Assembly: GCA_045837725.1 (NCBI GenBank)
Contig: JBEWZL010000202.1
Span: 310,001 to 374,000, forward strand
From: Vermamoeba vermiformis
Taxonomy: Eukaryota > Tubulinea > Echinamoebida
Direction of reading: 5' to 3'
Length of the DNA stretch: 64,000 nucleotides
In this document: positions 1 to 11,500 of the stretch, one piece after another
Layout: each line of letters starts with the position of its first letter
Numbering within the stretch: position 1 is the first letter of the stretch
Position numbers and translations under genes: made by a program
Notes under the pieces: model-generated
What the model was told of the DNA's origin: nothing
The model's input: only the letters and a program-made list of their open reading frames with translations
Databases searched by the model: none

Positions 1-2625
1 CTTGACTTTGGCATCGCCACCGAGACCGACCTTGATATCAGCCTTGGGCTCGTGAACCTTGACGTCAGTGTCAGCCTTGACCTTGGCGTCGCCACCCAAG
101 CCAACCTTGACATCAGCCTTGGGCTCTTTGACTTTCACATCAGCATCGGCCTTGACCTTGGCATCACCACCGAGACCGATCTTAGCATCTCCGCTAGCCT
201 TGACATTAGTGTCACCACCAGCCTTGATCTTGGCATCACCACTGAGGCCAACCTTGACGTCAGCTTTGGGTTCTTTGATTTTCAAGTCAGCATCGGCCTT
301 GATCTTAGCATCGCCATCGGCCTTGACTTTAACATCAGCGTCAGCTTTGATCTTGACGTCGCCTTCAGCCTTGGGTTTCTTGCCACCAATCTTGGGAAGC
401 TTGAACTTCTTCTTGTCTTTGTCTCCACTCGAAGAAGACGATGAAGAGGATGAAGATGATGACGAATCATCGAGGCCGCCACCAATCTTGGGACCCTTAA
501 CTTTGATATCGCCACCAGCCTTGACTTTGGCATCGCCACCGAGCCCAACTTTAACATCAGCCTTGGGTTCGTGAACCTTGACATCAGCATCGGCCTTGAC
601 CTTGACGTCGGCGTCGGTCTTGATCTTGGCATCGCCACCAAGACCAACTTTGACGTCAGCTTTGGGCTCTTTGACTTTCACATCAGCATCGGCCTTGACC
701 TTGGCATCACCACCGAGACCAACCTTGATGTCGGCCTTGGGTTCCTTGACCTTGACGTCGGCATCAGTCTTGACCTTGATGTCAGCATCGGCCTTGACTT
801 TAACGTCAGCGTCGGCTTTGATCTTGACTTCGCCTTCAGCTTTGGGTTTCTTGCCACCAATCTTGGGAAGCTTGAACTTCTTCTTATCTTTGTCTCCACT
901 CGAAGAAGACGATGAGGACGAAGATGATGATGAGGAGTCGTCGAGACCACCAATCTTGGGACCCTTGACTTTGAGGCTGCCATCTCCCTTGATCTTGGCA
1001 TCGCCACCCAAACCAACCTTGACGTCAGCTTTGGGTTCTTTGACTTTCACATCAGCATCGGCCTTGACCTTGGCATCGCCACCGAGACCAACCCTGATGT
1101 CGGCCTTGGGTTCCTTGACCTTGATGTCGGCGTCGGCCTTGACTTTTACGTCAGCGTCAGCTTTGACCTTAGCGTCGCCACCCAAGCCAACTTTAATGTC
1201 AGCTTTAGGTTCCTTGACCTTGACGTCGGCATCGGCCTTGACCTTGGCATCACCACCCAAACCAACCTTGACGTCAGCCTTGGGTTCGTGAACCTTGACG
1301 TCAGCATCGGCCTTGACTTTGGCATCGCCGCCTAAGCCAACCTTGATGTCGCCACCGGCCTTGATCTTGGCGTCGCCACCCAAGCCAACCTTGACGTCGG
1401 CTTTGGGCTCTTTGACTTTCACATCAGCGTCAGCCTTGACCTTAGCATCGCCACCCAAGCCAACCTTGACGTCTGCTTTGGGCTCTTTGACTTTCACGTC
1501 GCCACCAAGACCAACCTTAACGTCAGCCTTGGGCTCTTTGACCTTGACGTCGGCATCGGCCTTGACCTTGGCATCGCCGCCTAAGCCAACCTTGATGTCG
1601 CCACCGGCCTTGATCTTGGCATCGCCTGAAGCTTTGGCTTTCTTGTCTTTGTCGCTTGATGAAGACGATGAGGAAGAGGATGAGGAAGATGATGAAGACG
1701 AAGAGTCCGAACGATCACGACCACCTCCAAGACCAACTTTTACTTTAGGGGCCTTTACTTTGACGTCAGCGTCAGCTTTGACCTTGGCATCACCACCGAG
1801 ACCGACCTTGACATCGGCTTTAGGCTCGTGAACCTTGACGTCAGCATCGGCCTTGACTTTGGCATCGCCACCGAGACCAACCTTGATGTCGCCGCCAGTC
1901 TTGATCTTGGCATCGCCACCAAGACCGACCTTAATGTCAGCCTTGGGCTCGTGAACCTTGACGTCAGCATCGGCCTTGACCTTGGCATCACCACCCAAAC
2001 CAACCTTACTGTCAGCCTTGGGTTCGTGAACCTTGACGTCAGCGTCGGCCTTGACTTTGGCATCGCCACCGAGACCAACTTTGACGTCGCCGCCAGTCTT
2101 GATGTTTGCATCTCCACCCAAACCAACTTTAACGTCAGCCTTGGGTTCGTGAACTTTAACTTCGGCAGTAGCGTTGACCTTAGCATCGCCACCCAAGCCA
2201 GCATGTACGTTAGCGTCTGTCTTGGCTTTAACATCGGCATTGACATTGATGTCGCCACCGGCTTTAATTTTGGCATCGCCGCCTAAGCCAACCTTGACGT
2301 CTGCTTTGGGCTCTTTGACCTTGACGTCAGCATCGGCCTTGACTTTGGCATCGCCGCCTAAGCCAACCTTGATGTCGCCACCGGCCTTGATCTTGGCATC
2401 GCCTGAAGCTTTGGCTTTTTTGCCTTTGCTGTCGCTTGATGAAGACGATGATGAAGAGGACGAGGAAGATGATGAAGATGAAGAATCTGAACGATCACGA
2501 CCACCTCCAAGACCAATCTTTACGTTCGCATCCGCATCGGCTTTCATGTCTGTTTTAATTGAAGTGTTGGCGTGTACTTGGGCATTAGTGTTGGCATCGG
2601 CGTGGATTTTAGCATCGACGTCAAC
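1..2625 (-). repeat. Coding tandem repeat of about 26-40 codons per unit, with four serine tracts
   Basis: Nearly the whole interval is a direct repeat whose units encode KADADVKV, then HEPKADVKV or KEPKADVKV, then GLGGDAKVK. Longer-period blocks, defined by a poly-Ser tract and what follows it, recur at spacings of roughly 470-780 bp. Units differ mostly at silent or conservative positions (V/I, K/N), which suggests repeated unequal crossing-over with purifying selection on the peptide. Confidence 0.9.
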
Positions 2626-3303
2626 CTAGAAGGGACAATTATTACCAAGCTTCTAGAGAAGACCGAAGAGTTGGCTTACCTTGGCTGATTCGGTCAGACT
2701 TGACTTTGTCAAAAACTGAAACGCTCAAGCCTTTGCTGGCGCCAACGGATGCCTACGAAGACGTTAATATTGAGCAACAGAGTAAGCTTGAGCAAAAGAT
2801 CTACCTTTGTGTTTGTATCTGCTGCGACGGATGCGTTTACGTTAACTGATGCAGAAGTGCCACGAGGACTGTTGAGTCCCGTGCTGTTTGCCTTAAGTAC
2901 ATTCTGTCCAGCAGGTTTGTGTGTGTTACTGAAGAAAAAAAAAGATTAATCTCCGCTACCAGATTTGATCGTACTGAATCTCCGGATCGAGGAACCAAGT
3001 CTTACCAGTAGTACTTTTCATTAAGAGCAACAAAGCTTGTTTTTGTAAGAGTCACCTTGCAGGTGTCGCACTTGAAGCAACTAAAAGCAGTAGGGTTATT
3101 GAATTGTTTCCGGATCTGGATACCCAACAATTAACTTACGCCTTGTGGAAGCTCTTGTTATCAACTGCGAGCTTTTCTGTGGCCTGCATAAGTTGTTAGT
3201 CGAGTCACTTGTTAAGGAACAAGATGCAGTTACATACATATACAGTCTTCTTGCAGATAGGGCACTTTTCGCCTCCTCCGAACTTAAGGTTAAGAGAAGC
3301 CAT
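1..3303 (-). CDS. LIM-domain protein with long AHNAK-like KADVKV repeat tail (3' end outside window)
   Basis: Read on the minus strand as exons 3238-3303, 3140-3183, 3006-3080, 2805-2928, 2680-2715 and 1-2625, all with GT-AG joins in compatible phase. The first four exons encode an N-terminal LIM zinc-binding domain: a CPIC pair, then FHKACFKCDTC, then EKYYCNTH near residue 70. A short linker follows. The last exon is open for 875 codons to the window edge and is made of near-identical units built from KADADVKV, KEPKADVKVGLGGDAK and KAGGDIKVGLGGDAK. Four blocks are interrupted by serine-rich tracts (near 2440-2490, 1650-1715, 905-950 and 424-472), each followed by a short Lys-rich or neutral stretch. 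LIM domains bind partner proteins, often at actin structures. The tail resembles the low-complexity beta-type repeats of AHNAK only in style, and its function is unknown. The plus-strand open frames here are shadows of the repeat. Confidence 0.85.
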
Positions 3304-4738
3304 CTAAGAGACAAGGATCGTTAGCAACAGGTACGCAGGAATTGTTTGTTTGAAGTTGGCATCTCGATGAGATTCAGCAGATCATAATATTTTTGTAAGG
3401 AATCCTAATTGCGCGATCGTCTCAGTCGAGCAACGAACACTAGAGCTTGGTCGCGCTCAAGACTAAGATGCGATCGGAAAACGAATTGTACTGACTAGAT
3501 CTGCAGGGTACAAAAAATGCTAAAAGACATACCTGTAGATAATTATATACAAAACGACTGTTTGGACCTTTGAGAGGTGTTGTAAACAGGCGAGAAATGC
3601 CGAGGGCGAATGAAAAAAACTAAAAACCAAACTTTTCTGGCCTGAAGGAGTTCACCCGAATCTTGGGCCAATTAAATTGCGAGGACTGTTTAAGGCAAAA
3701 GGAGATTAAAAATCTGAGGAGTAATTACTTAATTAAGTCAACGGCAAGAATTTTCACGCGTTACAATTTCCTTTTTAAGGCAGATTTTTCTTGCGGTTAA
3801 TTAAGTGCCGAGTAACAAAGCAGAAAATAAATTGAAAGTCTTTTCTATATCAGTTTTTGTGGAATCTTTTAAGTTACGCTGGCTTGGCTTACCTTTTAGC
3901 AATCATTGGCAATCCAAATCAATCATGTTCGGTATTTTGTCGGCAGAATTAATGAAGCCTAAGACGGCGCTTGGAAGGGATGCCTTCCTGAAGTCAAGCG
4001 CAACGGATTCGCCATGGAGGACGAGACAAATGCTTCTAGACGGTTATCCGACCAGGGAAGCAGGCGATCTTTTTGATCTGGGATCCAAAAAGTAGCGCGA
4101 GTACTCGAGATTTTTCCGGAGAATGGGCTATTCCGGTACTCGAGCTTTGTTGCGAAGTGGTACTGACAATAAGATGGTATTAAGGCTGGATCATCGTGCG
4201 CTATCTTTGAACCAAGGTTGACCTCGACCTCTTCTTCGCCCTTTCATTTTAGCATCGTTTCATTGTTCTAAGAGCTCATAGTTTTCTTGGTTAAAGTCAT
4301 TTTGGACTAAAGTTAGCCAATATCTCGTTTTGATCTGGTCGATCGGATGATGCAAAATTGGATGCGCGAGATTATTGCAGATATTTTTAGTGTCTGTACG
4401 AAGAAACAATTAGTACACAAATCAAATATTGCCTAATTAATAAATAAATAATCCAGTGGATTTTTCTAAAATGGATCCCACGATCCCTACCTACTTTAAG
4501 ACTTAACTTGGACATGTACTGGAATCTGTGGTGCTAGGCATCGTTTTGTATCAAAGTGATGCTCAAACAAATTTTTTGCCCCGTCAAATGTCAGAAGAAA
4601 TGTCAAATCTGCTCATTGGTGACCACATATCCTTACGTTTATTCGACTAAACTACTAGTACGATACTTCGTGCAGATAAAAATGTTTGCCTTTGATATCG
4701 CAGTCGGCTTTTTGCGAAACTAAGGTAAATCCTAGCAA
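3304..4738. other. Intergenic region, upstream of both minus-strand neighbours' ends
   Basis: About 1.4 kb with no convincing coding exon. A splice-like pair on the minus strand (donor near 3535, acceptor directly before the LIM start at 3303) suggests a 5' UTR intron for the LIM gene. A GTG-started frame at 3805-4095 lacks family resemblance. The rest is AT-rich and I see no RNA gene or transposon in it. Confidence 0.4.
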
Positions 4739-6198
4739 TTAAATGCCGCATTTCAAAACCACCCCCAAACCAATAAAGCGGCTATTTTCAGTAACATAGA
4801 ATCTTGACAAATCTGAGCTCTCGCTAAGCGTCATGACGTAGATGAGCTGCTGGTCACGAGGAGTTATCTTTACAAGGCCCAGAACGCCGCGATCCAAAGT
4901 CTTGCGAAGAAATGTGTAACTTGAGAAATAATACTTCTCCGGCGGGTTCGCCATTTCTTTCAATTCGTACTGTCGCTGAGAGGATTCAAGCATCTTTTCA
5001 ACTTCAATCTTGCATCTGGCCTTGCCGCCGAAAAAATGAATCATGGTAATCAATCCATTCCGCATTCCTTTGCGGTAGAACCATCGTCTGATAAGTACTT
5101 TGGCGAATATTTCTTTGACTGGTTTAATTCCAAGCCCGATCAAGCCGAACTTTTTTAGCGACGGATCTGGTACTCTGCTTGGTGGTTCAACTTCAATTTC
5201 GAGTTCTAAGCCAGGATAGGCTCTTTTTATATTCTTTCCGTTGATTTTAATTGATTTGACTGTTTTCCGCCCCAGGAGTGTATCGACTTTGTCATTGACT
5301 CGTAATCTTCCATGGCGCAGTATTCCGACGCAGCGCGTAGCCGATATTGGTTTAGTTACGATAAACCTCGCAGTGTTGAATGTATTGAAGCTGACTTTCT
5401 TAACTTTTGCTAAGGCCGTTGCCAGATCTGGTCCATCATACCAAGGAACGTAACTATTGAACTCTTCATGCGCAATGCCGTTGATGAATGGAATGACAGT
5501 AACGCCGAAATGTGACGAATGGACTTGGTTGACATATTTGTGCACGATAGCTACTTGCTCCTTGAAGCTCTCTTCGGTGAGCAGAGTATCTTTGTCAGTT
5601 GAGATGGCAATAATGATTGGAGCGTTCCTTAATAGACAGTCTCGTAGCATGCCCCATTCAAGGCCCCATTTTCTTACGTGATCGCGGATATTAGGTGTAA
5701 ATAATAAACACGCGTCGAACTGAAGAAATGAAATTAATCTCCTATTAGTATCGAGGTTAAGGCAGAAGTAATCCGATCTGTACCTTAAGGGTAAGTGGAT
5801 AATGTGATTGGTAGTAGTTTTCTACGAGCTGGTGCAGAACTAATTCGGTGTCCATTACGGAGTAGAGTTTGGACTCGATCTTCCTGACATCTTCTTGGTA
5901 CGAACCTCCGTTATAATCACCGCGAAAATACTGCTTTAAATATGTTTGATGAAAGTAGGTCAGTGAGCAATTATGGCTCAACACAGCGATTTCGCCTACG
6001 TGAGAGATCCGGTTATTTTATCTTCTTCCAAAAAATCTTCTTTTTAAAGTACGTACAGGGACGAGGTCTGCGTAGTTTGTTACATAAGACGCTATAAAAA
6101 TCACGGCAAACAAAAACGGCTGATAGGACGTGCTCAAAGTTCTGAATGTATGAACAGATCTTCGTCCAAATTTCTACTGGAAGCTCGCGACAGGCCAT
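4739..6198 (-). CDS. F-box domain fused to a degenerate eEF1A-like translational GTPase
   Basis: Exons 6057-6198, 5784-5995 and 4739-5719 join in phase and give 444 aa. Residues 1-45 are an F-box (MACRELPVEIWTKICSYI, then VCRDFYSVL). The remainder follows eEF1A in order. EIAVLSHNCSLTY stands where the P-loop GHVDSGKST should be. FDACLLFTP matches the DCAVL strand, and IIIAISTDKD sits where NKMD should be. PFINGIAHEEF and VPWYDGPDLATAL match the VPISGWNGD and MPWFKGPTL region. A domain II barrel and a domain III-like tail end in FIGLGVVLKCGI. The nucleotide-binding motifs G1, G3 and G4 are all lost and the switch region is shortened, so it is probably not a working GTPase. Inference: an SCF-type ubiquitin ligase receptor that uses an EF1A fold for binding. 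The intron fusing the two parts is 61 nt and has good consensus ends. Confidence 0.7.
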
Positions 6199-6741
6199 GA
6201 CGTTGTTTTAGGATGAGGGGTTTTGTATTATTGGCTCTAAAGGCAGTTCTACAACTTTATTTTTTCGATCGATCTGCCAGAACGATTAGAAATTATTAGA
6301 ACCCGTGGGAAAACTCTGGTGTACACTTACCTTGTAAGCCAATTGAGAAAACAGAAGATTATACACCGATAAGAATTTACATAATAAGTGTTTCAGATTC
6401 ACGCGCCAAACGTTAGCTAGCTTGCCTAAGAATATTGCTATAACGTGACCGATTTGCTATTTTTTTTTTCCTTTGTTGTGCTTTCTTTGAAAGATGGAAT
6501 ATCAATGCCGTAACTTTTCCTTTTAAAAGTTTGTTGTTCATGGCGCCAACAACACAAATCCTGACAGCCAGTAATTTGTCTTCTCGCAAATATGATCATA
6601 ATAGCGTGAAAGTACTTTCATCTGGTAAGCAACGAAATTGATTTCGGCGATGTTTCAATTTTTCTAAAGCCTTTAGGACGAATAATTTACAATTTTAAAT
6701 TGTAAAAATACATAATATTATGGGCAAAAATAGCCGCAATT
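6199..6741. other. Intergenic region, no feature seen
   Basis: AT-rich, with a poly-T run near 6460-6470. It lies between the start of the F-box/eEF1A-like gene and the end of the TspO-like gene, so it probably holds the promoter of the former and the 3' UTR of the latter. I see no coding exon or RNA gene. Confidence 0.4.
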
Positions 6742-7851
6742 TTAAGCAGAAGAACTCGAGTCAGAAGTCTCGGCTGAATCCTTTTTCGGTTGAGGAGATC
6801 GAGCTTCCTCCATTTGCTTGCTGTTCTTCTCGCCAATATCATTGCCTTTTCTTTTGGAAAATCGAATCATCCTTAATATAAACGCTATAATCGATGCAGC
6901 GCCAGTCACGCAGGCTAGAACGATTGATGTGATCCAGACCTGTTCGACGTTCTTGTGCTCCGCAGCGAGGCAAGCAAGACCCCAAACAGCGACCAATCCG
7001 AATGCAGGGTCTCGGCAATAAAGTGTTGCAAAGAGTACGATGGCGATCAAAAACACTTGGCAGAATACAGACCATTGCCAATCAGCTGCTCCGGTCCACC
7101 CGCCGTACTGCAAAACTTGCGTCAAAAGCACCATGAATGAGAAACCAACCATGCAGCCGTACATAGTAAAAGGTAATTGAACAAACCAGAAGTAAAATAA
7201 CTTCTCTGTTGAAGCCGAGATCTTCCATTTCTAAAAAAGGAAAGTCAGGATCCGATGGAATTTACACGTAAATTACGCTTCGCTTACACCCCAACCCGTT
7301 GGAATTTCGCTAGTATTAGCAGCTTCGCAGGCCATAGTTGGTCTTTTACGGAAAGTAAGTTGAACGAACATCAGTACGCAAGTCGGTGCGCTAATGCAGT
7401 AGAAAGCGAAGACGGCAGGATAATAACCAAAAGCATAGAGATTCATAGTAAAGCCACATGCAATACAATTAATGGGCCAAAGGAAGTTCAAACGTTGCAA
7501 GAAACCGTTGCGAATCCGGTGCATTGGCATCCATTGATAGATGGTGAAGCAGAGTTGCAAAACCCAGATCGGAAACCAAATGTAGAATCCGAAGCGAGCA
7601 GGCATCATGCTGAAGCGGAATAGCGTAAGCACAAAGATTGTTTTTCCGAAGCGACATCTGGTGATCCGCTTCAGGTCTACTTACGAGTTATAGAATGTAG
7701 TGTAGCCTTGCGTTTGCGTAGTGTTGCCGTTGTACTTGGCTCCAGCAGAGTTAACTACACCACTAACAATAGCGTAGCCCCAAGTAATGGTGTTGAGGAT
7801 CTGTAGCAGCAAGTACGACCTTTGACCGAGCTTATACTTAGGGCAACCCAT
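6742..7851 (-). CDS. Multi-pass membrane protein, TspO/MBR-like
   Basis: Three exons (7685-7851, 7288-7609, 6742-7230) give 325 aa with about seven hydrophobic segments. The middle shows the arrangement seen in long tryptophan-rich TspO/MBR relatives: FWFVQLPFTMYGCMVGFS, a Trp-rich segment (YGGWTGAADWQW), then CRDPAFGLVAVWGLACLAA. The C-terminal tail is basic then Ser-rich (RFSKRKG, ending ETSDSSSSA) and probably cytosolic. TspO proteins bind porphyrins and sterols in mitochondrial or ER membranes, but that role here is only inferred. The start at 7849-7851 (MGCPKYKLG) was preferred because the longer upstream frame is polar and unlike the family. An unrelated 7-TM family remains possible. 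Confidence 0.5.
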
Positions 7852-8529
7852 ATGGTTTGTATATATAAATACTTTTCGTTTGATTTGTGGTGTTCGTTTC
7901 GAGTAAATTGTGTAAATTGTCAGTTGTACGCCTTTTATCTTGGCCGTTCGGGAGACTCCCATGGAAAATCTCGCCGACCAATCTGTAACAACCAGCACTG
8001 ATTCGGAGCTTTGATTTGGCATCGCTAATTTCAGAAATAGCAATCGGAGATTTACACCTCGATCGTTAAAATTACTTTAAAATCTACTAAAAATAGGTTT
8101 TATCATTGTATACACTGTAACTGAAGAAATTCTAATAATTGCTTCCTTCGCCGGCCAAATAAAGACTCAAATTGCAAGCGAGAATGTTAAAATTTAACTT
8201 CGTCATGATATACTGTTCAGTGAACGATAATTTACGTAACGACTGATACCCGTTTAAGCGCGTATCGCGAGACTGGCTCATTTTCTACTCAACTGACTTA
8301 CAACAGGCTTCAAACGGTAGAAAATCGAGATCCGATCCACTGGTACAAAATTGATCTGCAGATTTATCCTATATTTAACCTCCAGATAGCGAGAGATTAC
8401 CAATTAAATTATATTTTTCTGTGCACAAAGCCAATACTACCCGATAATTCATAAACTACCATAGTGTTGTTTGAAACACGTTACAACAGCGGATATGGTC
8501 CATTTGTTAAAGGAATCTCTATGGCACAT
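7852..8529. other. Intergenic region, no feature seen
   Basis: AT-rich spacer between the start of the TspO-like gene and the 3' end of DDX1, both on the minus strand. Open frames here are short and unlike known proteins. Confidence 0.4.
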
Positions 8530-11500
8530 TTATTTCGTCATAGCATTAGTGAACCTTGCCTTCAGATCCCAATAGCTTAACTGCACTTTGTCTTCGAGAT
8601 CAGCTAGTTCAGCCACGATCGGCCTCAAGAACTCCAGGTGTGCCTTAGTCACAGCTTCATTGCCTCCGTCTTTCTTCTGTCCATATGTTCGGCCCTTTTG
8701 ATCTTCAGGCAGCTGGAAGTTTTCGTTCAGTCGTGTCACCGGATGTCCTAACAGTTTTTCAATGTCCTGTCGAGCGGATGCGATTAGTAAGTGATACTTA
8801 TAACTACCTATGATGCATGACGCATTATATATATCTTGTACTTACTTGCAAGTACTGTGATTCATCATACCACAACGCACATCCGCCTTGTTCGACGAGT
8901 TTGGTGTTGTGACAATTTTGTCCTCGGTCTTTGCATTGGTGGTACCAAACCTAAACATAATCATTAATATTATAACTCGATAATATAGCGTAATATTGTA
9001 CCTTTTCTTTCTCTTTGGCAACAATTGAGATTGCAAGACCAATCGCATCCGCTCGACCGACACGACCAATTCGGTGGATGTAATCCGCTGGCTTTGGCGG
9101 CAAAGTATAATCTAAATAGTAGGTGTTGGATATGATGCCAATGTTATAATGATTAATAGACTTACTAATTACATAAGGCAGTTCTTTGATGTCAATACCA
9201 CGTGCCGCAACATCAGTGCAAATTAAAAATCGAACTTCACCGTTCTTGAATTTGGTCAAATTTGCACGTCGCTCATTTTGGGACCTGTCGCTATGCAACA
9301 CTACGCAAGAATAAGCTCCCTCAACCATAGCTTTGGTTTTGACGCCAGGCACAGCATCAATGTTCTTAAGGTATCTTTCCACGTGATCGGCATCGAGTTT
9401 TGTTCGAACAAAAATGAGCGCTGAATCCATTTTGTGCGTGTCAATGATTTTCCGCAGTAATTCCGCTTTCAACAATTTTGTGGCTTCTGAAAGTGACGCT
9501 GGATTTGCACTTGGATTCTGCTTGTCGATATTTTCTTTTGCGTGGATACCATCTGTTTGAATTCTTTTGCCAGGTCCTTGCCACGACTTATCTGCCACTG
9601 GATCTGCTATCACGACCGCATGATCAACAGTCTGACAGTACCGATTAGACATCGTTCCTATTAATGATGAGTTACTTACCTCAGGCACTGTATCTTTGCC
9701 TTTCAAATCGATCCACTGCGGGAATTTGCAAATGATGTCAGCCATGTCTTTGATCAGTGGATCGTGCAACGTGGCAGAAAACATTAAAACCTGTAAAGGA
9801 TTGTTAGAGCGAGATTAAGGACGGGTATATTATGACTTACTTGCAATGGTTTAGATGATTTTGGTATCTTGCCGAATAATTTCTTAATCAAATTGAAGTT
9901 CTCTGTTTCGCTGATAAGGTGATCCGCCTCATCCAGCACGAAGAATCGAATATCAGATAAGTTCAGCTTTTCAGTACTAATCAATGCTATAATAATAAAA
10001 ATATTAGTTAGCTTGCTTATATACGCATTGAAATAGTGGGATCTTAAGACTGATCTGATCCGATCGGATCTGCTACGTACATTCAATTTTGCCCAATGTG
10101 CCAGTAACGATATCAACTCCTTCAGTCAATTGATCCACTTGTGCGTTGTTATTGCCACCGCCAGACAATAAACAGCATTCAACTGCTGGGCCGTACAAAT
10201 ATTTGCTGAATTGAACGAATGCAGTGTGCGTTTGCTCAGCTAATTCACGCGATGGCTCCAGCACTAGTGCTAACGGGTTGCGTCTGCAAATTTCATTAAT
10301 TACTATACTAGGCAAGTACATTAAATTATTGCAAAGTTACCCTTTAGTAGCCTTCACTGTGCTGCCTGTCGAGGTGTCAGATTGCGGTGCGGACGTTAAT
10401 CCTTGAAAGTTGGCTGGTGGAAATTTGAATGGTTTGGCGCCAAAATTGAACTCGACTTGTGCATTCTTCAAGCAAATCGCAGGGAAAAATGATCGGTTCG
10501 TTAACGAAGGCGGAATTTCATACGCGTTAGGGAACTCAGTACCTTGACAAAAAAATTAGATCCAGTCCTTAAAAGCAATGTGTTAACCGTACCATTGACC
10601 GAGAAGTGAATAGAGGCATTGTCCATATCGAGAAAACAACCAATCACATCGCCCTTGCCATAAGCTTTGCCGTAATTTTCAAACGAATTTGCATTGGCCT
10701 TCTTGCCAGTACCTCCAAATCCAAATCCCTAACAAAAAGATAAATTGAGAAAATTGCCTTATTAGGAAATAAGTCAAAAAAATAAAAAGAGAGGGGGACC
10801 AATTACGGCCTGTTGTACAATGCACGTCTGATCCGTTCGCAAGTCAAGTTCAAATTAGCGAGCCAATCTGAACTCAAACTCACGCCGCGACCCTCTAAGA
10901 ATAAATTGTTCAATCATCGATGCACAGCGCGGTGGCTGGCAGGCTTAGAGATTAAACTAAGCAGAACAGATACTACACTTCGATCGGAGCCAAGGCTCGG
11001 AGAAGGTACTTCTAAGTTGTCTGCTTAGACTTAATATAGGCCCACTTTGACCTTCGTAATTTGTCTTATGGGAACGACCAAAAAAATTGGTTTGTCGAAA
11101 AGTGTTAGAAGATGCGGATTCATTTCTCTAAGAATTCTCAGATAGCCGAAAACTTCATTGAGAGGAAGCTATAGATATTTTTATATTAAAGTCTTACCTG
11201 TTTATCTTTGCCCAAGTCGAGGTTAGCAGCTGAAGTGGCCCATCCGACTCGGCACAAGCCCTCATCTGCGACTGTAATTTCATAATAATATTTGCCCTTT
11301 TGAACACCAACACTAGCACGTCCCCCTGCCCATGCCTTCTCTAGTCTCGCTTGGCATACTAATCCTGATTCGTCGATCGCAAATGCAGCGTCTCTATCGT
11401 CAGGAGACAACTTCCAATCCGCAACTACAAAAACAAATCTGGTGTTAATTCGCCCTTAAAGCCATAATTAATTGATACTATCATACCTGAATTATTTTGT

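Noticed and set aside
52-2629. Several plus-strand open frames of 110-240 aa rich in Leu/Ser/Ala
   Set aside because: They are shadows of the minus-strand KADVKV repeat exon, which is open for 875 codons and joins in phase to the LIM exons.
3805-4095. 96-codon plus-strand frame
   Set aside because: It begins with GTG, has no recognisable domain and sits in an AT-rich spacer.
7920-7945. U5-like GCCTTTTA loop
   Set aside because: No flanking stem as in U5 snRNA; it lies in the 5' region of the TspO-like gene.
10813-11028. 71-codon plus-strand frame in the DDX1 intron
   Set aside because: It overlaps the U2 snRNA-like sequence and has no protein character.
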